64,000 nt of DNA from Clostridia bacterium (GTDB lineage Bacteria > Bacillota > Clostridia > TANB77 > CAG-508): NCBI GenBank assembly GCA_017528375.1, contig JAFXOY010000024.1, positions 1 through 64,000 of the forward strand, given 5' to 3'. The notes beneath the pieces are model-generated. The model was given only the letters and a program-made list of their open reading frames with translations, was not told where the DNA came from and made no database searches. The position numbers and the translations under genes are program-made. Below, in pieces: positions 38,406 to 45,893 of this stretch (position 1 is the first letter of the stretch; each line of letters starts with the position of its first letter).

Positions 38406-39284
38406 ATGTCTAAATCTGACATGGTAAACGTAAAAATGGTAATTACAGAAGAAAAAATATTAGCCAATATTGAAAAAGTACAAAAGATGATAAATCCAAA
38501 TAGCAAAAAGCAAATTGTACAATTAGAAGAAGATAGCTATTTTAAAGATTTAATAGAGTCTATAAAAACGTATTTAATTGAATATCCAGAAAAAGATAAT
38601 TTCCCTAAGGATGTATATGATGCAGCATACGAATTAGTTGAATATGCAACAGCTCAATTTGAAGATAACACAAAACTAATTGAAGACTTAATAAGACAAA
38701 GAGAAAAAAATATATCATTAGCTGCAGAATTAAAAGAAGTACTACAAGTTGTGGAAGATAAAGAACAAGATTGGAAAAAGAGAGTTCAAGAATTATCTGT
38801 AGAGGATTATTCAGAAGAAATAATAGATACACTAGGACAAATGGGAAGAGCAAAGAACAATAAAACACCAAGTTATTTAGAATCTTTAAAAGATGTAAAT
38901 ACTAAAATAGCTAATCTTGAATCAAATTTACACATTGAAATAGATATGGAAAGAATAGAAGATAGATCAAAAGCTTTAAGCTATATAGGAATCGAAATTG
39001 CAGATGCTTTAAAAGAAATTCCGGTACCACAAGAAAAAGTTGAACAAAAAGAAGTAGAAAATACAGAAGATGCAAAGACACAAACTTCAGAATTAGTTCA
39101 ACAAAGTGATTTGGATGATGCGCAATACTTCGAAGATACAAGAATAGATATTAAACCATCTATTTGGACTAGAATAAAAAATCTAAAATTAATAAGAACT
39201 TTAAGATATATCTTAAAAATAAAAGTAGTTTTAGAATTACCTGCATTACCAGAAGGAAAAATGGAAGAGCAACATCAACATTAG
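38406..39284 (+). CDS. Hypothetical Glu/Lys-rich helical protein, 292 aa
   Basis: Almost all helix, with coiled-coil stretches at about 85-160 (LRQREKNISLAAELKEVLQVVEDKEQDW region) and 175-215, a disordered Glu/Gln linker, and a conserved-looking C-terminal patch (PSIWTRIKNLKLIRTLRYILKIKVVLELP). No signal peptide. ATG 38406 follows AAAGGAGGGAAATTTACA. Own terminator at 39296. Family unknown. Confidence 0.6.
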   Translation: MSKSDMVNVKMVITEEKILANIEKVQKMINPNSKKQIVQLEEDSYFKDLIESIKTYLIEYPEKDNFPKDVYDAAYELVEYATAQFEDNTKLIEDLIRQREKNISLAAELKEVLQVVEDKEQDWKKRVQELSVEDYSEEIIDTLGQMGRAKNNKTPSYLESLKDVNTKIANLESNLHIEIDMERIEDRSKALSYIGIEIADALKEIPVPQEKVEQKEVENTEDAKTQTSELVQQSDLDDAQYFEDTRIDIKPSIWTRIKNLKLIRTLRYILKIKVVLELPALPEGKMEEQHQH

Positions 39285-39293
39285 AAAGATTAA

Positions 39294-39330
39294 AACCACA
39301 ATTAGACATGTTCTAGTTGTGGTTTTTGTG
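39294..39330 (+). terminator. Rho-independent terminator
   Basis: AAAACCACAATTAGA-CATG-TTCTAGTTGTGGTTTTTG. Confidence 0.8.
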
Positions 39331-39411
39331 TTGAAAAATAAGAACAAATAGCTAATAAATAATAAAGTAAAAATAAATAACGGAAAAATTGAAAAAAATA
39401 GAAAAATTGCT

Positions 39412-39440
39412 TGACATTATTCTTAGATTAGTATATACTT
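39412..39440 (+). promoter_or_regulatory. tRNA promoter
   Basis: TTGACA (39412-39417), 17-bp spacer, TATACT: a near-perfect sigma-A promoter upstream of the two tRNA genes. Confidence 0.8.
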
Positions 39441-39461
39441 ACTATTGTTGAAACAAAAAAC

Positions 39462-39538
39462 GCGCCCTTAGCTCAGTTGGTCAGAGCAACCGGCTCATAA
39501 CCGGTGGGTCCTAGGTTCGAATCCTAGAGGGCGCACCA
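39462..39538 (+). tRNA. tRNA with CAU anticodon (Ile2 or Met)
   Basis: 77 nt with encoded CCA. Acceptor GCGCCCU/AGGGCGC, D-arm AGCUCAG, anticodon stem ACCGG/CCGGU with loop CUCAUAA, T-loop GGUUCGAAUCC. The CUCAUAA loop and GCxCCCUUAGCUC start resemble tRNA-Ile(CAU), whose C34 is changed to lysidine, but elongator Met cannot be excluded by eye; the tRNA at 61578 is the more Met-like one. Confidence 0.9.
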
Positions 39539-39539
39539 A

Positions 39540-39576
39540 TTAAAAGTGAATAGTTTTTTCACTATTCACTTTTAGC
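39540..39576 (+). terminator. Hairpin between tRNA genes
   Basis: AAAAGTGAATAG pairs with CTATTCACTTTT around TTTTTTCA; either a leaky terminator or a processing hairpin, since the next tRNA has no separate promoter. Confidence 0.5.
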
Positions 39577-39588
39577 AATTTAATATTT

Positions 39589-39895
39589 GGGTAGGTGGCC
39601 GAGTGGCTAAAGGCGGCAGACTGTGGTCTTTGGTTAATCAAAAACCTAAACTTGCAGCTCATACAAGCAATTGTATGATGAACACCGGGCTAATTCGGGG
39701 AACTCTTAACAGGTAATGCTGATGACAATCCCGAGCTAGGAAAGTAATTTCCGAGTGTAGAGACTTTATACCTGGTATCTATAAATAGATAAAGAGAAAG
39801 TCCAGACTACAAACATGTAATGGTAGTGAAAACTATAGTAGTAAGAAATCTGTTCTCATATGAGTACGATGGTTCGAATCCATCCCTGCCCACCA
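39589..39895 (+). tRNA. tRNA-Tyr(GUA) interrupted by a group I intron
   Basis: Exons 39589-39624 and 39846-39895 make an 86-nt tRNA. It has acceptor GGGUAGG/CCUGCCC, D-arm GCC/GGC, anticodon stem GCAGA/UCUGU, loop CUGUAAA with GUA anticodon, a long variable arm (CUC-AUAU-GAG), T-arm GAUGG-UUCGAAU-CCAUC, discriminator A and CCA. CAGACUGUAAAUCUG is the standard bacterial tRNA-Tyr anticodon arm. The intron separates U35 from A36. Confidence 0.93.
39625..39845 (+). ncRNA. Group I self-splicing intron (IC3-like) in tRNA-Tyr
   Basis: 221 nt, no ORF. The 5' exon ends in CUGU, which pairs with GCAG of the guide sequence near 39654, giving the required U-G pair at the splice site. P4 pairs UUCGGG with CCCGAG. 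Conserved core elements are AAUCCCGAGCUAGG, UGUAGAGACUU (P7 region) and AAAGAGAAAGUCCAGACUAC. The intron ends in a G (39845). Layout and ending GUAGUG...GUAGUAAG closely follow the cyanobacterial tRNA-Leu intron. Confidence 0.93.
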
Positions 39896-39936
39896 CGAAG
39901 CTTTATAACGTAGTAAATGTTATAGAGCTTTTTTAG
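39896..39936 (+). terminator. Terminator of tRNA-Tyr
   Basis: AAGCTTTATAAC pairs with GTTATAGAGCTTTTTT. Confidence 0.8.
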
Positions 39937-39956
39937 TTTTTTTGGAGAATTGTATA

Positions 39957-39991
39957 GAAAAAGAGGATAGTTAAAAACTATCCTCTTAAAA
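39957..39991 (-). terminator. Terminator overlapping the kinase stop codon
   Basis: On the minus strand AAGAGGATAG-TTTTTAA-CTATCCTCTTTTTC. The TAG stop of the histidine kinase lies inside the stem. Confidence 0.8.
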
Positions 39992-41456
39992 TAATTTCCC
40001 TATTGGAATTATTTACTTCATTAATTTCTTTAATTCTCTTAGAAATAATAACATATTCATTTTTGTTATCGAATCTTATTTCTAAAGACTTGGTGTAATT
40101 ACTATTAGTTATTTCATTTATAATAAAACTTGCATTACAAGAATTTATAGTTTCAAAAGTAGTTATAAAACCAATTCCTGTTCCGCCTTCATCAAGATGT
40201 GTAGAAGCAGGTTGTAATCCTAGGTTTACTAAAGTAGTTGCTTCAAAAGGTATACCGCTATCAAGGATACAAATTTCATAAGTATCTTCTTTTATTCCAA
40301 ACACAGCCATAATACTTTTAAATTCATTATTACAATGATTAATAGCAATGATAGCATTTCGTATTAAATCTCCAAGTAGTGTTTCTAACTGGCTTTTTGT
40401 AATATAGTTTTCTATAATATGGTTTATATCACATTCGATTTTCAGTATAAGTTCTATATTGTTTTTATTACATTCAGATTGCATATATGATAACATATCA
40501 TCTATTTCTTGAATGTTGGTTTTATCAAGTCTTGGTAGCATTTTTGTCTTTTCAATATATTCGTTTGATAGAGTATTTAGTCTATCTGAAATATATGTAA
40601 GATCTTTACCAAATTCGCTGTTCAGTGATAATTTCTGTTTGTTAATTAAGTCATTTAGCTTTTTGTTTAATGCTTCTTGTCTATGATAGAATTCGTGATT
40701 AGACTTTACAAGTTTTTGTTTTTCTTGTAGAGCAGTTGATAGTTTCTGTCTGGTTTCAGCAATTTCTTGTTCGTAGTCTTTTAAGGTTTTTGTTTGAAGC
40801 TTGTGTTTTTGATACAGAATGATACTTCTTTGAAGAACAATAAAAAGTATTATAACCAATACAAATAATCCAATCGCAATATCTTTAAATGATAAAGAGT
40901 GAATGTTCTCTAATATCAAGAATACAAATATTATTAACGCATTGATAATCAATACAAATGCATCTAAATATTCATTATCGGAACGATTTTTTATAAAAGA
41001 AAAACCGTTTTTAAATCTCTTTAGTTTGAAAAATAATGATATAAGTGCAAAAGAAATAATAAAGTATATGCATGATACTAGTACTGTATATATGGGATTT
41101 ATCGAACTTCGATTGACAAATGATGAAAGTATCGCTACAAGTATTGCTGATATATAAACAAAAGTGTATGATATTGATATACTTGTTATAGTAATTATGG
41201 CAGAAATACCAAATTTGTTAGAGGATAGTATACCGAGCATAATTACAAATACTAAATATGTTATGAGTAGTTGAGTGATATCGTAAAAAAGATTATTAGT
41301 TAATATGTCGATTAATGTTATGCCTAAAATTAGAATTAGTGCAATTATTTTCTTATTTGTATTAATTTTTTGGACACCCAAAATTCTAAAGTAGGAATAA
41401 AAAGTTAATAAATTAATAGCAAAGGTTTTTACAAATATGTTTATAATACTAATCAT
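39978..41456 (-). CDS. AgrC-like (HPK10-type) membrane sensor histidine kinase, 492 aa
   Basis: About seven membrane helices in the first 230 residues, then a coiled coil (DYEQEIAETRQKLSTALQEK), a phosphoacceptor region KSNHEFYHRQEALNKKL, and a GHKL ATPase domain with LIRNAIIAINH (N box) and GGTGIGF (G box). This is the plan of peptide-sensing kinases of the AgrC group, without an obvious extracellular domain. ATG 41456 follows GAAAGGAGTTATT. It is the third gene of a minus-strand set: regulator, 15-aa peptide, kinase. A strong hairpin terminator lies between peptide and kinase, so kinase expression is probably lower. Confidence 0.85.
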   Translation of the reverse strand: MISIINIFVKTFAINLLTFYSYFRILGVQKINTNKKIIALILILGITLIDILTNNLFYDITQLLITYLVFVIMLGILSSNKFGISAIITITSISISYTFVYISAILVAILSSFVNRSSINPIYTVLVSCIYFIISFALISLFFKLKRFKNGFSFIKNRSDNEYLDAFVLIINALIIFVFLILENIHSLSFKDIAIGLFVLVIILFIVLQRSIILYQKHKLQTKTLKDYEQEIAETRQKLSTALQEKQKLVKSNHEFYHRQEALNKKLNDLINKQKLSLNSEFGKDLTYISDRLNTLSNEYIEKTKMLPRLDKTNIQEIDDMLSYMQSECNKNNIELILKIECDINHIIENYITKSQLETLLGDLIRNAIIAINHCNNEFKSIMAVFGIKEDTYEICILDSGIPFEATTLVNLGLQPASTHLDEGGTGIGFITTFETINSCNASFIINEITNSNYTKSLEIRFDNKNEYVIISKRIKEINEVNNSNREIILRG

Positions 41457-41491
41457 AATAACTCCTTTCGAGTTGATTATATAATATAATA

Positions 41492-41543
41492 AAAGAGTAA
41501 TCAAATATTATTTTAAAGTTTAAAATAACAATTTGATTACTCA
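41492..41543 (-). terminator. Long-stem terminator between Trp-rich peptide and kinase
   Basis: Minus strand: GAGTAATCAAATTGTTATTTT pairs with AAAATAATATTTGATTACTC, a stem of over 20 bp, then TTTTATTATATT. It would release a short peptide mRNA with partial read-through into the kinase gene. Confidence 0.75.
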
Positions 41544-41560
41544 TGCTTATGAGATATTAA

Positions 41561-41608
41561 TTAATGTGATAAAAGCCATTCCAGCCAATCCCAGAAGTTA
41601 TCCCACAT
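41561..41608 (-). CDS. 15-residue Trp-rich peptide gene (candidate signal or leader peptide)
   Basis: MWDNFWDWLEWLLSH: four Trp in fifteen residues, amphipathic and acidic. The start is strongly supported by AAGGGAGTGAG eight bases before the ATG (41616-41622). It lies between a Spo0A-like regulator and an AgrC-like kinase on the same strand, with its own long terminator. About 130 bases upstream is a triple TGTCA array that the regulator may bind. No AgrB-like processing gene or export signal is nearby. A tryptophan-attenuation leader is the main alternative, but no trp gene follows. Coding status rests on ribosome site and context. Confidence 0.55.
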   Translation of the reverse strand: MWDNFWDWLEWLLSH

Positions 41609-41728
41609 ATATCTCACTCCCTTATATAAATTCGTACCTATCCGGTACCTATATAAAGGATAGCCCGCAAGCCCACTATTTAAGCTGATTACAAAGGATG
41701 CAAAACAATAAAACAGAATACAAAAAAA

Positions 41729-41753
41729 TAACAAAACATGACAAAAAATGACA
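41729..41753. promoter_or_regulatory. Triple 10-bp-phased TGTCA array upstream of the Trp-rich peptide
   Basis: Plus strand TAACA (41729), TGACA (41739), TGACA (41749), spaced exactly 10 bp. In the direction of the peptide gene they read TTTGTCA, close to the Spo0A box TTTGTCRAA. Confidence 0.5.
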
Positions 41754-41800
41754 AAAGTAAGTATATTTTTTTCAAAAATCAAATAAAAAGGCACAAAAAA

Positions 41801-41834
41801 AGAAAATCCTGTAAAATAGGATTTTCTTTTTAAA
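41801..41834 (-). terminator. Terminator of the Spo0A-like regulator gene
   Basis: AAGAAAATCCT-ATTTTAC-AGGATTTTCTTTTT on the minus strand. Confidence 0.8.
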
Positions 41835-41860
41835 ATTAATCATATATATAATTTATAAAA

Positions 41861-42661
41861 CTACTTCAAAATCTTCTTAATCTTATCAGCATAGTAATAA
41901 ATAAACTCAGTAGGTGTAGGAACACCAGTTTCGTAATTAATCTTAGCAGTATAATAAGTTTCTAAATCTTCTAAACTTGAAACTCTCCAAGCATGTAAAA
42001 TTGCATTTTGCATATCTCTACTAATAGTACTGCTTGCACGTTTGTATTTATTAACTAAATATTGAACTGCACTAATTTTTTCTCCACCATCAGTATTAGT
42101 AATTATGTAATAAATAGCGTCATGTAAATATTTTCTGCCTTGCATATGCAATCCAATACCTATTAAATTTAATTCGTCATTAATTATATTAGAAATCTTT
42201 TCTTCATTTTCTTTGTTATCTTCAATAACGATATTTCCAGTTAAAGATTTATCTTCACTATAACCACTAAGCAATACTAAAGTATTGATTACATTTTCAA
42301 TACTATAATTTTGTTGCTTTTTATAGAATATCAAATCAATTCCTTTATCATGTAAATAATCATAAACAGTGTTTGATGAAACAACAGTGTTAACGACAAT
42401 TTTAGGTCTTTTTGAAAATTTCATTTTTTGTAAATTTTCTATCAGATCAAAAGAATTTGCATTACCAGAACCATTATGAAGTTCTATATCAAGAATTATA
42501 GCGTCAGGCATAGTTTTCTTAATTAATTCTAATCCTTCGATATCTGAATCTGTTGAAGCTATCAATTTGACATCATTTCTTGTTTTGATATAGTTTTCAA
42601 ATTTGATACATTCAGCTTTGTCATCTTCAATTAATAGCACATTTAGAACCTTGTTACTCAT
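41861..42661 (-). CDS. Response regulator with Spo0A-type DNA-binding domain, 266 aa
   Basis: Receiver domain at 1-125: acidic pocket LLIEDDKAE, phosphoacceptor DAIILDIELHNGSG, conserved Lys in FYKKQQ. The C-terminal domain (about 160-266) matches the Spo0A effector: LNLIGIGLHMQGRKYLHDAIYYI, then the recognition helix region YKRASSTISRDMQNAILHAW and PTPTEFIYYYADKI. It is divergent from Spo0A proper and lacks the spoIVB neighbour, so I treat it as a paralogue. ATG 42661 (GAAAGGAATGAAATAT). Its own promoter (TTGACA, 17 bp, TAGAAT on the minus strand) overlaps TGTCA boxes at 42741-42755, suggesting autocontrol. Confidence 0.85.
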   Translation of the reverse strand: MSNKVLNVLLIEDDKAECIKFENYIKTRNDVKLIASTDSDIEGLELIKKTMPDAIILDIELHNGSGNANSFDLIENLQKMKFSKRPKIVVNTVVSSNTVYDYLHDKGIDLIFYKKQQNYSIENVINTLVLLSGYSEDKSLTGNIVIEDNKENEEKISNIINDELNLIGIGLHMQGRKYLHDAIYYIITNTDGGEKISAVQYLVNKYKRASSTISRDMQNAILHAWRVSSLEDLETYYTAKINYETGVPTPTEFIYYYADKIKKILK

Positions 42662-42740
42662 ATATTTCATTCCTTTCAAAATAACATTGAATTCATAATA
42701 GCATATTCAATTTGAAAATTCTATAAAATTTTGTATTTAT

Positions 42741-42755
42741 TGTCAAAAAATGTCA
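42741..42755. promoter_or_regulatory. Tandem TGTCA boxes between regulator and XRE gene
   Basis: TGTCA (42741) and TGTCA (42751), 10 bp apart. The first also forms the -35 TTGACA of the minus-strand regulator promoter. In plus direction the boxes face the HTH gene. Confidence 0.5.
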
Positions 42756-42818
42756 TATATAGGAATAGTAGAATAAATGTTAACAATGAGGTTTAACTCA
42801 TAAGAAAGGAGAATTATT

Positions 42819-43196
42819 ATGAATAAAGATACTGAATTTTTGAAACAAATGGGTCAAAGAATAAGACAAATACGAAATGAAATGGATATGACAAAAGATG
42901 CTTTAGCTAAGGCTATGGGAGTTACTGGACAGTTTTTGGGTGTGGTTGAAGCAGGAAGAAGTGCTATTTCGTATGAGAAATTAAAGAAATTATGTGAATT
43001 AAGTGGATATACTTCTGATTATATATTGTTCGGGAAAGATATGGAAATGCTAAATGAAACAAAGGCTTTATTTTTAGAATATAATGAAGAGCAAGTAGAA
43101 GATGCTTGCGAAATTTTGAAAAGAATGTCTAAAATTGTTAGAAGAAATCCATCAAAAGGTTCTATTTACTATGACGAAAAATATGGCCGAAAATAA
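42819..43196 (+). CDS. XRE-family helix-turn-helix regulator, 125 aa
   Basis: HTH domain at about 10-66: GQRIRQIRNEMDMTKDALAKAMGVTGQFLGVVEAGRSAISYEKL in outline, then a short acidic helical tail. AAGAAAGGAGAATTATT precedes the ATG. Divergent from the Spo0A-like regulator and sharing its control region with the TGTCA boxes, so it is likely part of the same signalling locus. Targets unknown. Confidence 0.85.
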   Translation: MNKDTEFLKQMGQRIRQIRNEMDMTKDALAKAMGVTGQFLGVVEAGRSAISYEKLKKLCELSGYTSDYILFGKDMEMLNETKALFLEYNEEQVEDACEILKRMSKIVRRNPSKGSIYYDEKYGRK

Positions 43197-43233
43197 TACC
43201 AATAAATTCCTTATTAAAAATTCTTGTAAGCTC

Positions 43234-43262
43234 TTGACGAAAAAAACAAGTAAAGATATAAT
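43234..43262 (+). promoter_or_regulatory. Promoter of the TasA/SipW operon
   Basis: TTGACG, 17-bp spacer, TATAAT, about 165 bases upstream of the first CDS. Confidence 0.7.
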
Positions 43263-43361
43263 AAAATTGTGGAAATAAATAAGGAAAAGATACTAAAGAA
43301 AAAAACTAATAGAAGATGTCAAAAAAGAAAAAATGTAAAGAAAATCATATAAATAAATGGT

Positions 43362-43403
43362 ATCCTCCTTGTTATAAAAATAACAATTGGAGGATTTTTT
43401 ATT
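43362..43403 (+). terminator. Attenuator-like hairpin in the surface-protein operon leader
   Basis: ATCCTCC.TTGTTAT-AAAA-ATAACAATTGGAGGAT followed by TTTTTTATTG, between promoter and first start codon. The stem contains TCCTCC/GGAGGA, so it could also affect ribosome access. Suggests control by read-through. Confidence 0.7.
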
Positions 43404-43427
43404 GAAAATGATAGGTGGTGAAAGGGG

Positions 43428-44594
43428 GTGTCTAAAATATCCCGTAACAAGATTTTTTTAGTAGGAGTGTTCTTAACCTTAGTAATGTTTATTTCTGGAA
43501 TATATGCATTTACAAATTTATCTATTTTATCAATTAAAAATGAAATCAATACAGGTGCTGTTAAAATAGAATTGCAAGAGTATACTGTAAGTAATGGTAC
43601 TGAAACTTTATATGATGAAAGTGATTCAGAAAAAGTTATGCCAGGACAAGTTATTTCGTTAATTCCTAGAGTTTCTAATATAGGTGATCCATGTTATATT
43701 AGAGCAAAAGTTAGTTATTCAAAAGAAGATTCTGAACTTGTTAATGTAGATAGAATAGATAACGTAAGTGATGATTGGATAAAGAAAGGAGAATATTGGT
43801 ATTATAAACCAATATTGCAATCAGGCAAAAAAATAGATATATTCAAAACTTTCACAATCCCAACTGATATGCCGAATGATTATCAAGGAAAAGAAATACA
43901 AGTTAATATTACAGCTGAAGCTATTCAAGCTGATAGTTTTAAACCTGACTTTGATTCAGAATCACCATGGAATAAAGTAAAAGTTCAAAAAGCATCAGAT
44001 GATGTTTATAAATTTGATAAAGTACAAATGAATACAAATGCGAAAATTGAATATGAAAACAATGCACAACAATATATTGAAGTTCCAGAAAATTTCTTAG
44101 GAAAATTAGGACATTTAGTACCAGGAGAAGTTGTAGAACAAGATATAAATCTTAATAATTCTACATCAAAGGAAATTGAGTATTTCGTTACAGTTAAAAA
44201 GGAATCTGGTTTATCAGACAAACAATTAAATTTACTAAAAAATTTAAAATTATCTATTTCAGTTGATAACAAAGTTGTTTATGAAGGAAACCTATATGAT
44301 ATTGATAAAATTTCATTAGGAAAGTACTTAAGCAAACAGTCTGATAAAGCTAAGTTTACAGTAAAAATGCCTGAAGAATTAGGCAATGAGTATTCTGTAC
44401 TAAATACATCAATAAATTGGCTTTTCTCAGTTGATGGAAAAGATCCAGTAATTCCAAAGAAAGACCCAGAAGTGGTTCCAAGTCCACAAACAGGGGACAC
44501 AAAAATTCAGATCGCTTTAACTGTATTTTTAATTTCAGCAATTGGACTAATAATTGTTTTAATTGTTGAAAGAAGAGTAAGAAAGCGTAATTAA
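43428..44594 (+). CDS. TasA/CalY-like secreted protein with sortase-type anchor, 388 aa
   Basis: N-terminal hydrophobic segment (RNKIFLVGVFLTLVMFISGIYAF, 5-27) followed by SIKNEINTGAVKIELQEY, the start typical of TasA/camelysin fibre proteins cut by SipW-type signal peptidase. A large beta-rich exterior follows. The end has SPQTGD (about 350), a membrane helix and RRVRKRN, a variant LPxTG cell-wall sorting signal. The GTG at 43428 follows AGGTGG. First gene of an operon with a second TasA-like gene and a signal peptidase. Probably a cell-surface or matrix protein. Confidence 0.8.
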   Translation: MSKISRNKIFLVGVFLTLVMFISGIYAFTNLSILSIKNEINTGAVKIELQEYTVSNGTETLYDESDSEKVMPGQVISLIPRVSNIGDPCYIRAKVSYSKEDSELVNVDRIDNVSDDWIKKGEYWYYKPILQSGKKIDIFKTFTIPTDMPNDYQGKEIQVNITAEAIQADSFKPDFDSESPWNKVKVQKASDDVYKFDKVQMNTNAKIEYENNAQQYIEVPENFLGKLGHLVPGEVVEQDINLNNSTSKEIEYFVTVKKESGLSDKQLNLLKNLKLSISVDNKVVYEGNLYDIDKISLGKYLSKQSDKAKFTVKMPEELGNEYSVLNTSINWLFSVDGKDPVIPKKDPEVVPSPQTGDTKIQIALTVFLISAIGLIIVLIVERRVRKRN

Positions 44595-44645
44595 ATTAGA
44601 TAACAATTAAAATGTTATAAATTAAAATTTTTAGGAGGAAAAGTT

Positions 44646-45305
44646 ATGAGTAGAAAAAGACTTATTTTAACAGCTATAGTGCTAGTATTAGTTTTAGCTA
44701 TAGGAGGAATATTAGCATATTTCACAGATGTTCAAACAAAAACAAACAGATTCAAAACAGGAGAAGTTAAGATTGAAGTAACAGAACCAAATTTCCCAGG
44801 TGATCCAGATGATCCAACAAGCAAGGTGCCTGTAACACCAAATCAAGAAATTGAAAAAGATCCATTAGTTACAAATAAAGGTGATGGAGAAGTATATGCA
44901 TTTGTTGAAGTTACAATACCAGTAGCAAATGTTAAAGTTGGAAGTGCTACAACAGCAGCACCAACACAATTATTTACAACATTAAAAGAAGATGGAACAG
45001 CAGGAGTTAATGATGGATGGGTTTTAGTTTCTCAAACACCAGCAACAGCTGATTTTACATCATCAACAACATCTGTTACATATGTATATGCTTACGGTAC
45101 AGCAACACAATTAACAGCTTTAACTAAAAATCAAGCTACTACAAAATTATTCAACAAAGTTAAATTTGCAGATGTAAAAGAAACAGATTATTCAGCATCA
45201 GGAATTCAAAACTCAGATTTTGAAGTAGTAGTTAATGGTTATGGAATCCAAAAAGACGGATTATCAAGTGCAAAACCATCAGAAGTATGGCCTAATGTAA
45301 AATAA
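44646..45305 (+). CDS. TasA/CalY-family protein, 219 aa
   Basis: Signal segment RLILTAIVLVLVLAIGGILAYFTD ending in the AYF(S/T)D motif characteristic of SipW substrates, then TNRFKTGEVKIEVTEPNF as in TasA fibre subunits. The remainder is Thr/Ala-rich beta structure without a wall anchor. RBS TTAGGAGGAAAAGTT. It lies 51 bases after the anchored protein and 34 before sipW. By analogy it may polymerise into extracellular fibres, with the first gene product as anchor; that is inference. Confidence 0.85.
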   Translation: MSRKRLILTAIVLVLVLAIGGILAYFTDVQTKTNRFKTGEVKIEVTEPNFPGDPDDPTSKVPVTPNQEIEKDPLVTNKGDGEVYAFVEVTIPVANVKVGSATTAAPTQLFTTLKEDGTAGVNDGWVLVSQTPATADFTSSTTSVTYVYAYGTATQLTALTKNQATTKLFNKVKFADVKETDYSASGIQNSDFEVVVNGYGIQKDGLSSAKPSEVWPNVK

Positions 45306-45339
45306 TAGTTTATAATATAAACATATAGGATAGAGTAAT

Positions 45340-45831
45340 ATGAAAACATTTGTAAAAATAACAAAAATTATTTTTAATATAATAACTACAGTTATAATAA
45401 TATTTGGAATATTATTTGTAGGATTGTTCTGCTTTGGAATTCAACCATATGTTGTTGAATCAGGTTCTATGGAACCAGCAATTCAAACCGGTAGTGTATG
45501 TTTTGTAAATCAAAGAGCTAAATATGAAGATATGCAAGTTGGAGATATAATAGCTTTTAAGCTAGATACAGGGGCTTTTGCTACACATAGAATAAAAGAA
45601 ATAACTGATGAAGGATTTACAACAAAAGGTGATAAAAATAAAGCAGAAGATAATATAATTACTACAAGATCTAATTTTATCGGAAAAAACATTTTTTCAA
45701 TTCCTAATGTAGGTTTTATTGTTAAAGGAATACAAGAACCAAAAGGAAAAATTATACTAGGAACAATAATTGTAGTATTAGTATTGGCAGCTATACTAAT
45801 AGGTAAGCCATCTAAAAAGAAAGAAGAATAA
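45340..45831 (+). CDS. sipW: Signal peptidase I, SipW type
   Basis: ER/archaeal-type signal peptidase (family S26B) that processes TasA-like preproteins. N-terminal membrane helix 9-33, catalytic Ser in VVESGSMEPAIQTGS (near 46), His in ATHRI (near 86) replacing the Lys of ordinary SipS, GDKNKAED box, and a C-terminal membrane helix (140-158). 163 aa. A weak AGGATAGAGT site precedes the ATG. Its place after two TasA-like genes matches the tapA-sipW-tasA logic in altered order. Confidence 0.88.
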   Translation: MKTFVKITKIIFNIITTVIIIFGILFVGLFCFGIQPYVVESGSMEPAIQTGSVCFVNQRAKYEDMQVGDIIAFKLDTGAFATHRIKEITDEGFTTKGDKNKAEDNIITTRSNFIGKNIFSIPNVGFIVKGIQEPKGKIILGTIIVVLVLAAILIGKPSKKKEE

Positions 45832-45835
45832 AATA

Positions 45836-45874
45836 AAGGACAATTTTGGTACGTGTACCAAATTGTCCTTTTTG
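45836..45874. repeat. Palindromic terminator/GGGGACG-related element, copy 6
   Basis: AAAGGACAATTTTGGTACG-TGTACCAAATTGTCCTTTTTG. Shares GGTAC..GTACCAAATTGTCC with copies 1 and 10; serves as operon terminator. Confidence 0.7.
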
Positions 45875-45893
45875 TTTTAAAAATCAAAAAAGT

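Noticed and set aside
39625..39845. Treating the two tRNA-Tyr halves as a pseudogene or as separate tRNA fragments
   Set aside because: The halves join exactly at the anticodon, every stem pairs, and the insert has group I core elements with proper splice-site pairing.
41561..41794. A 77-aa membrane protein read upstream of and through the Trp-rich peptide
   Set aside because: Its start has no ribosome site and it would run through the TGTCA array and the promoter region; the strong ribosome site fits only the 15-codon ORF.
41861..42661. Calling the response regulator Spo0A itself
   Set aside because: The effector domain is clearly Spo0A-type but the sequence is divergent, spoIVB is not next to it, and it is embedded with a kinase and a peptide gene; a paralogue is the safer call.
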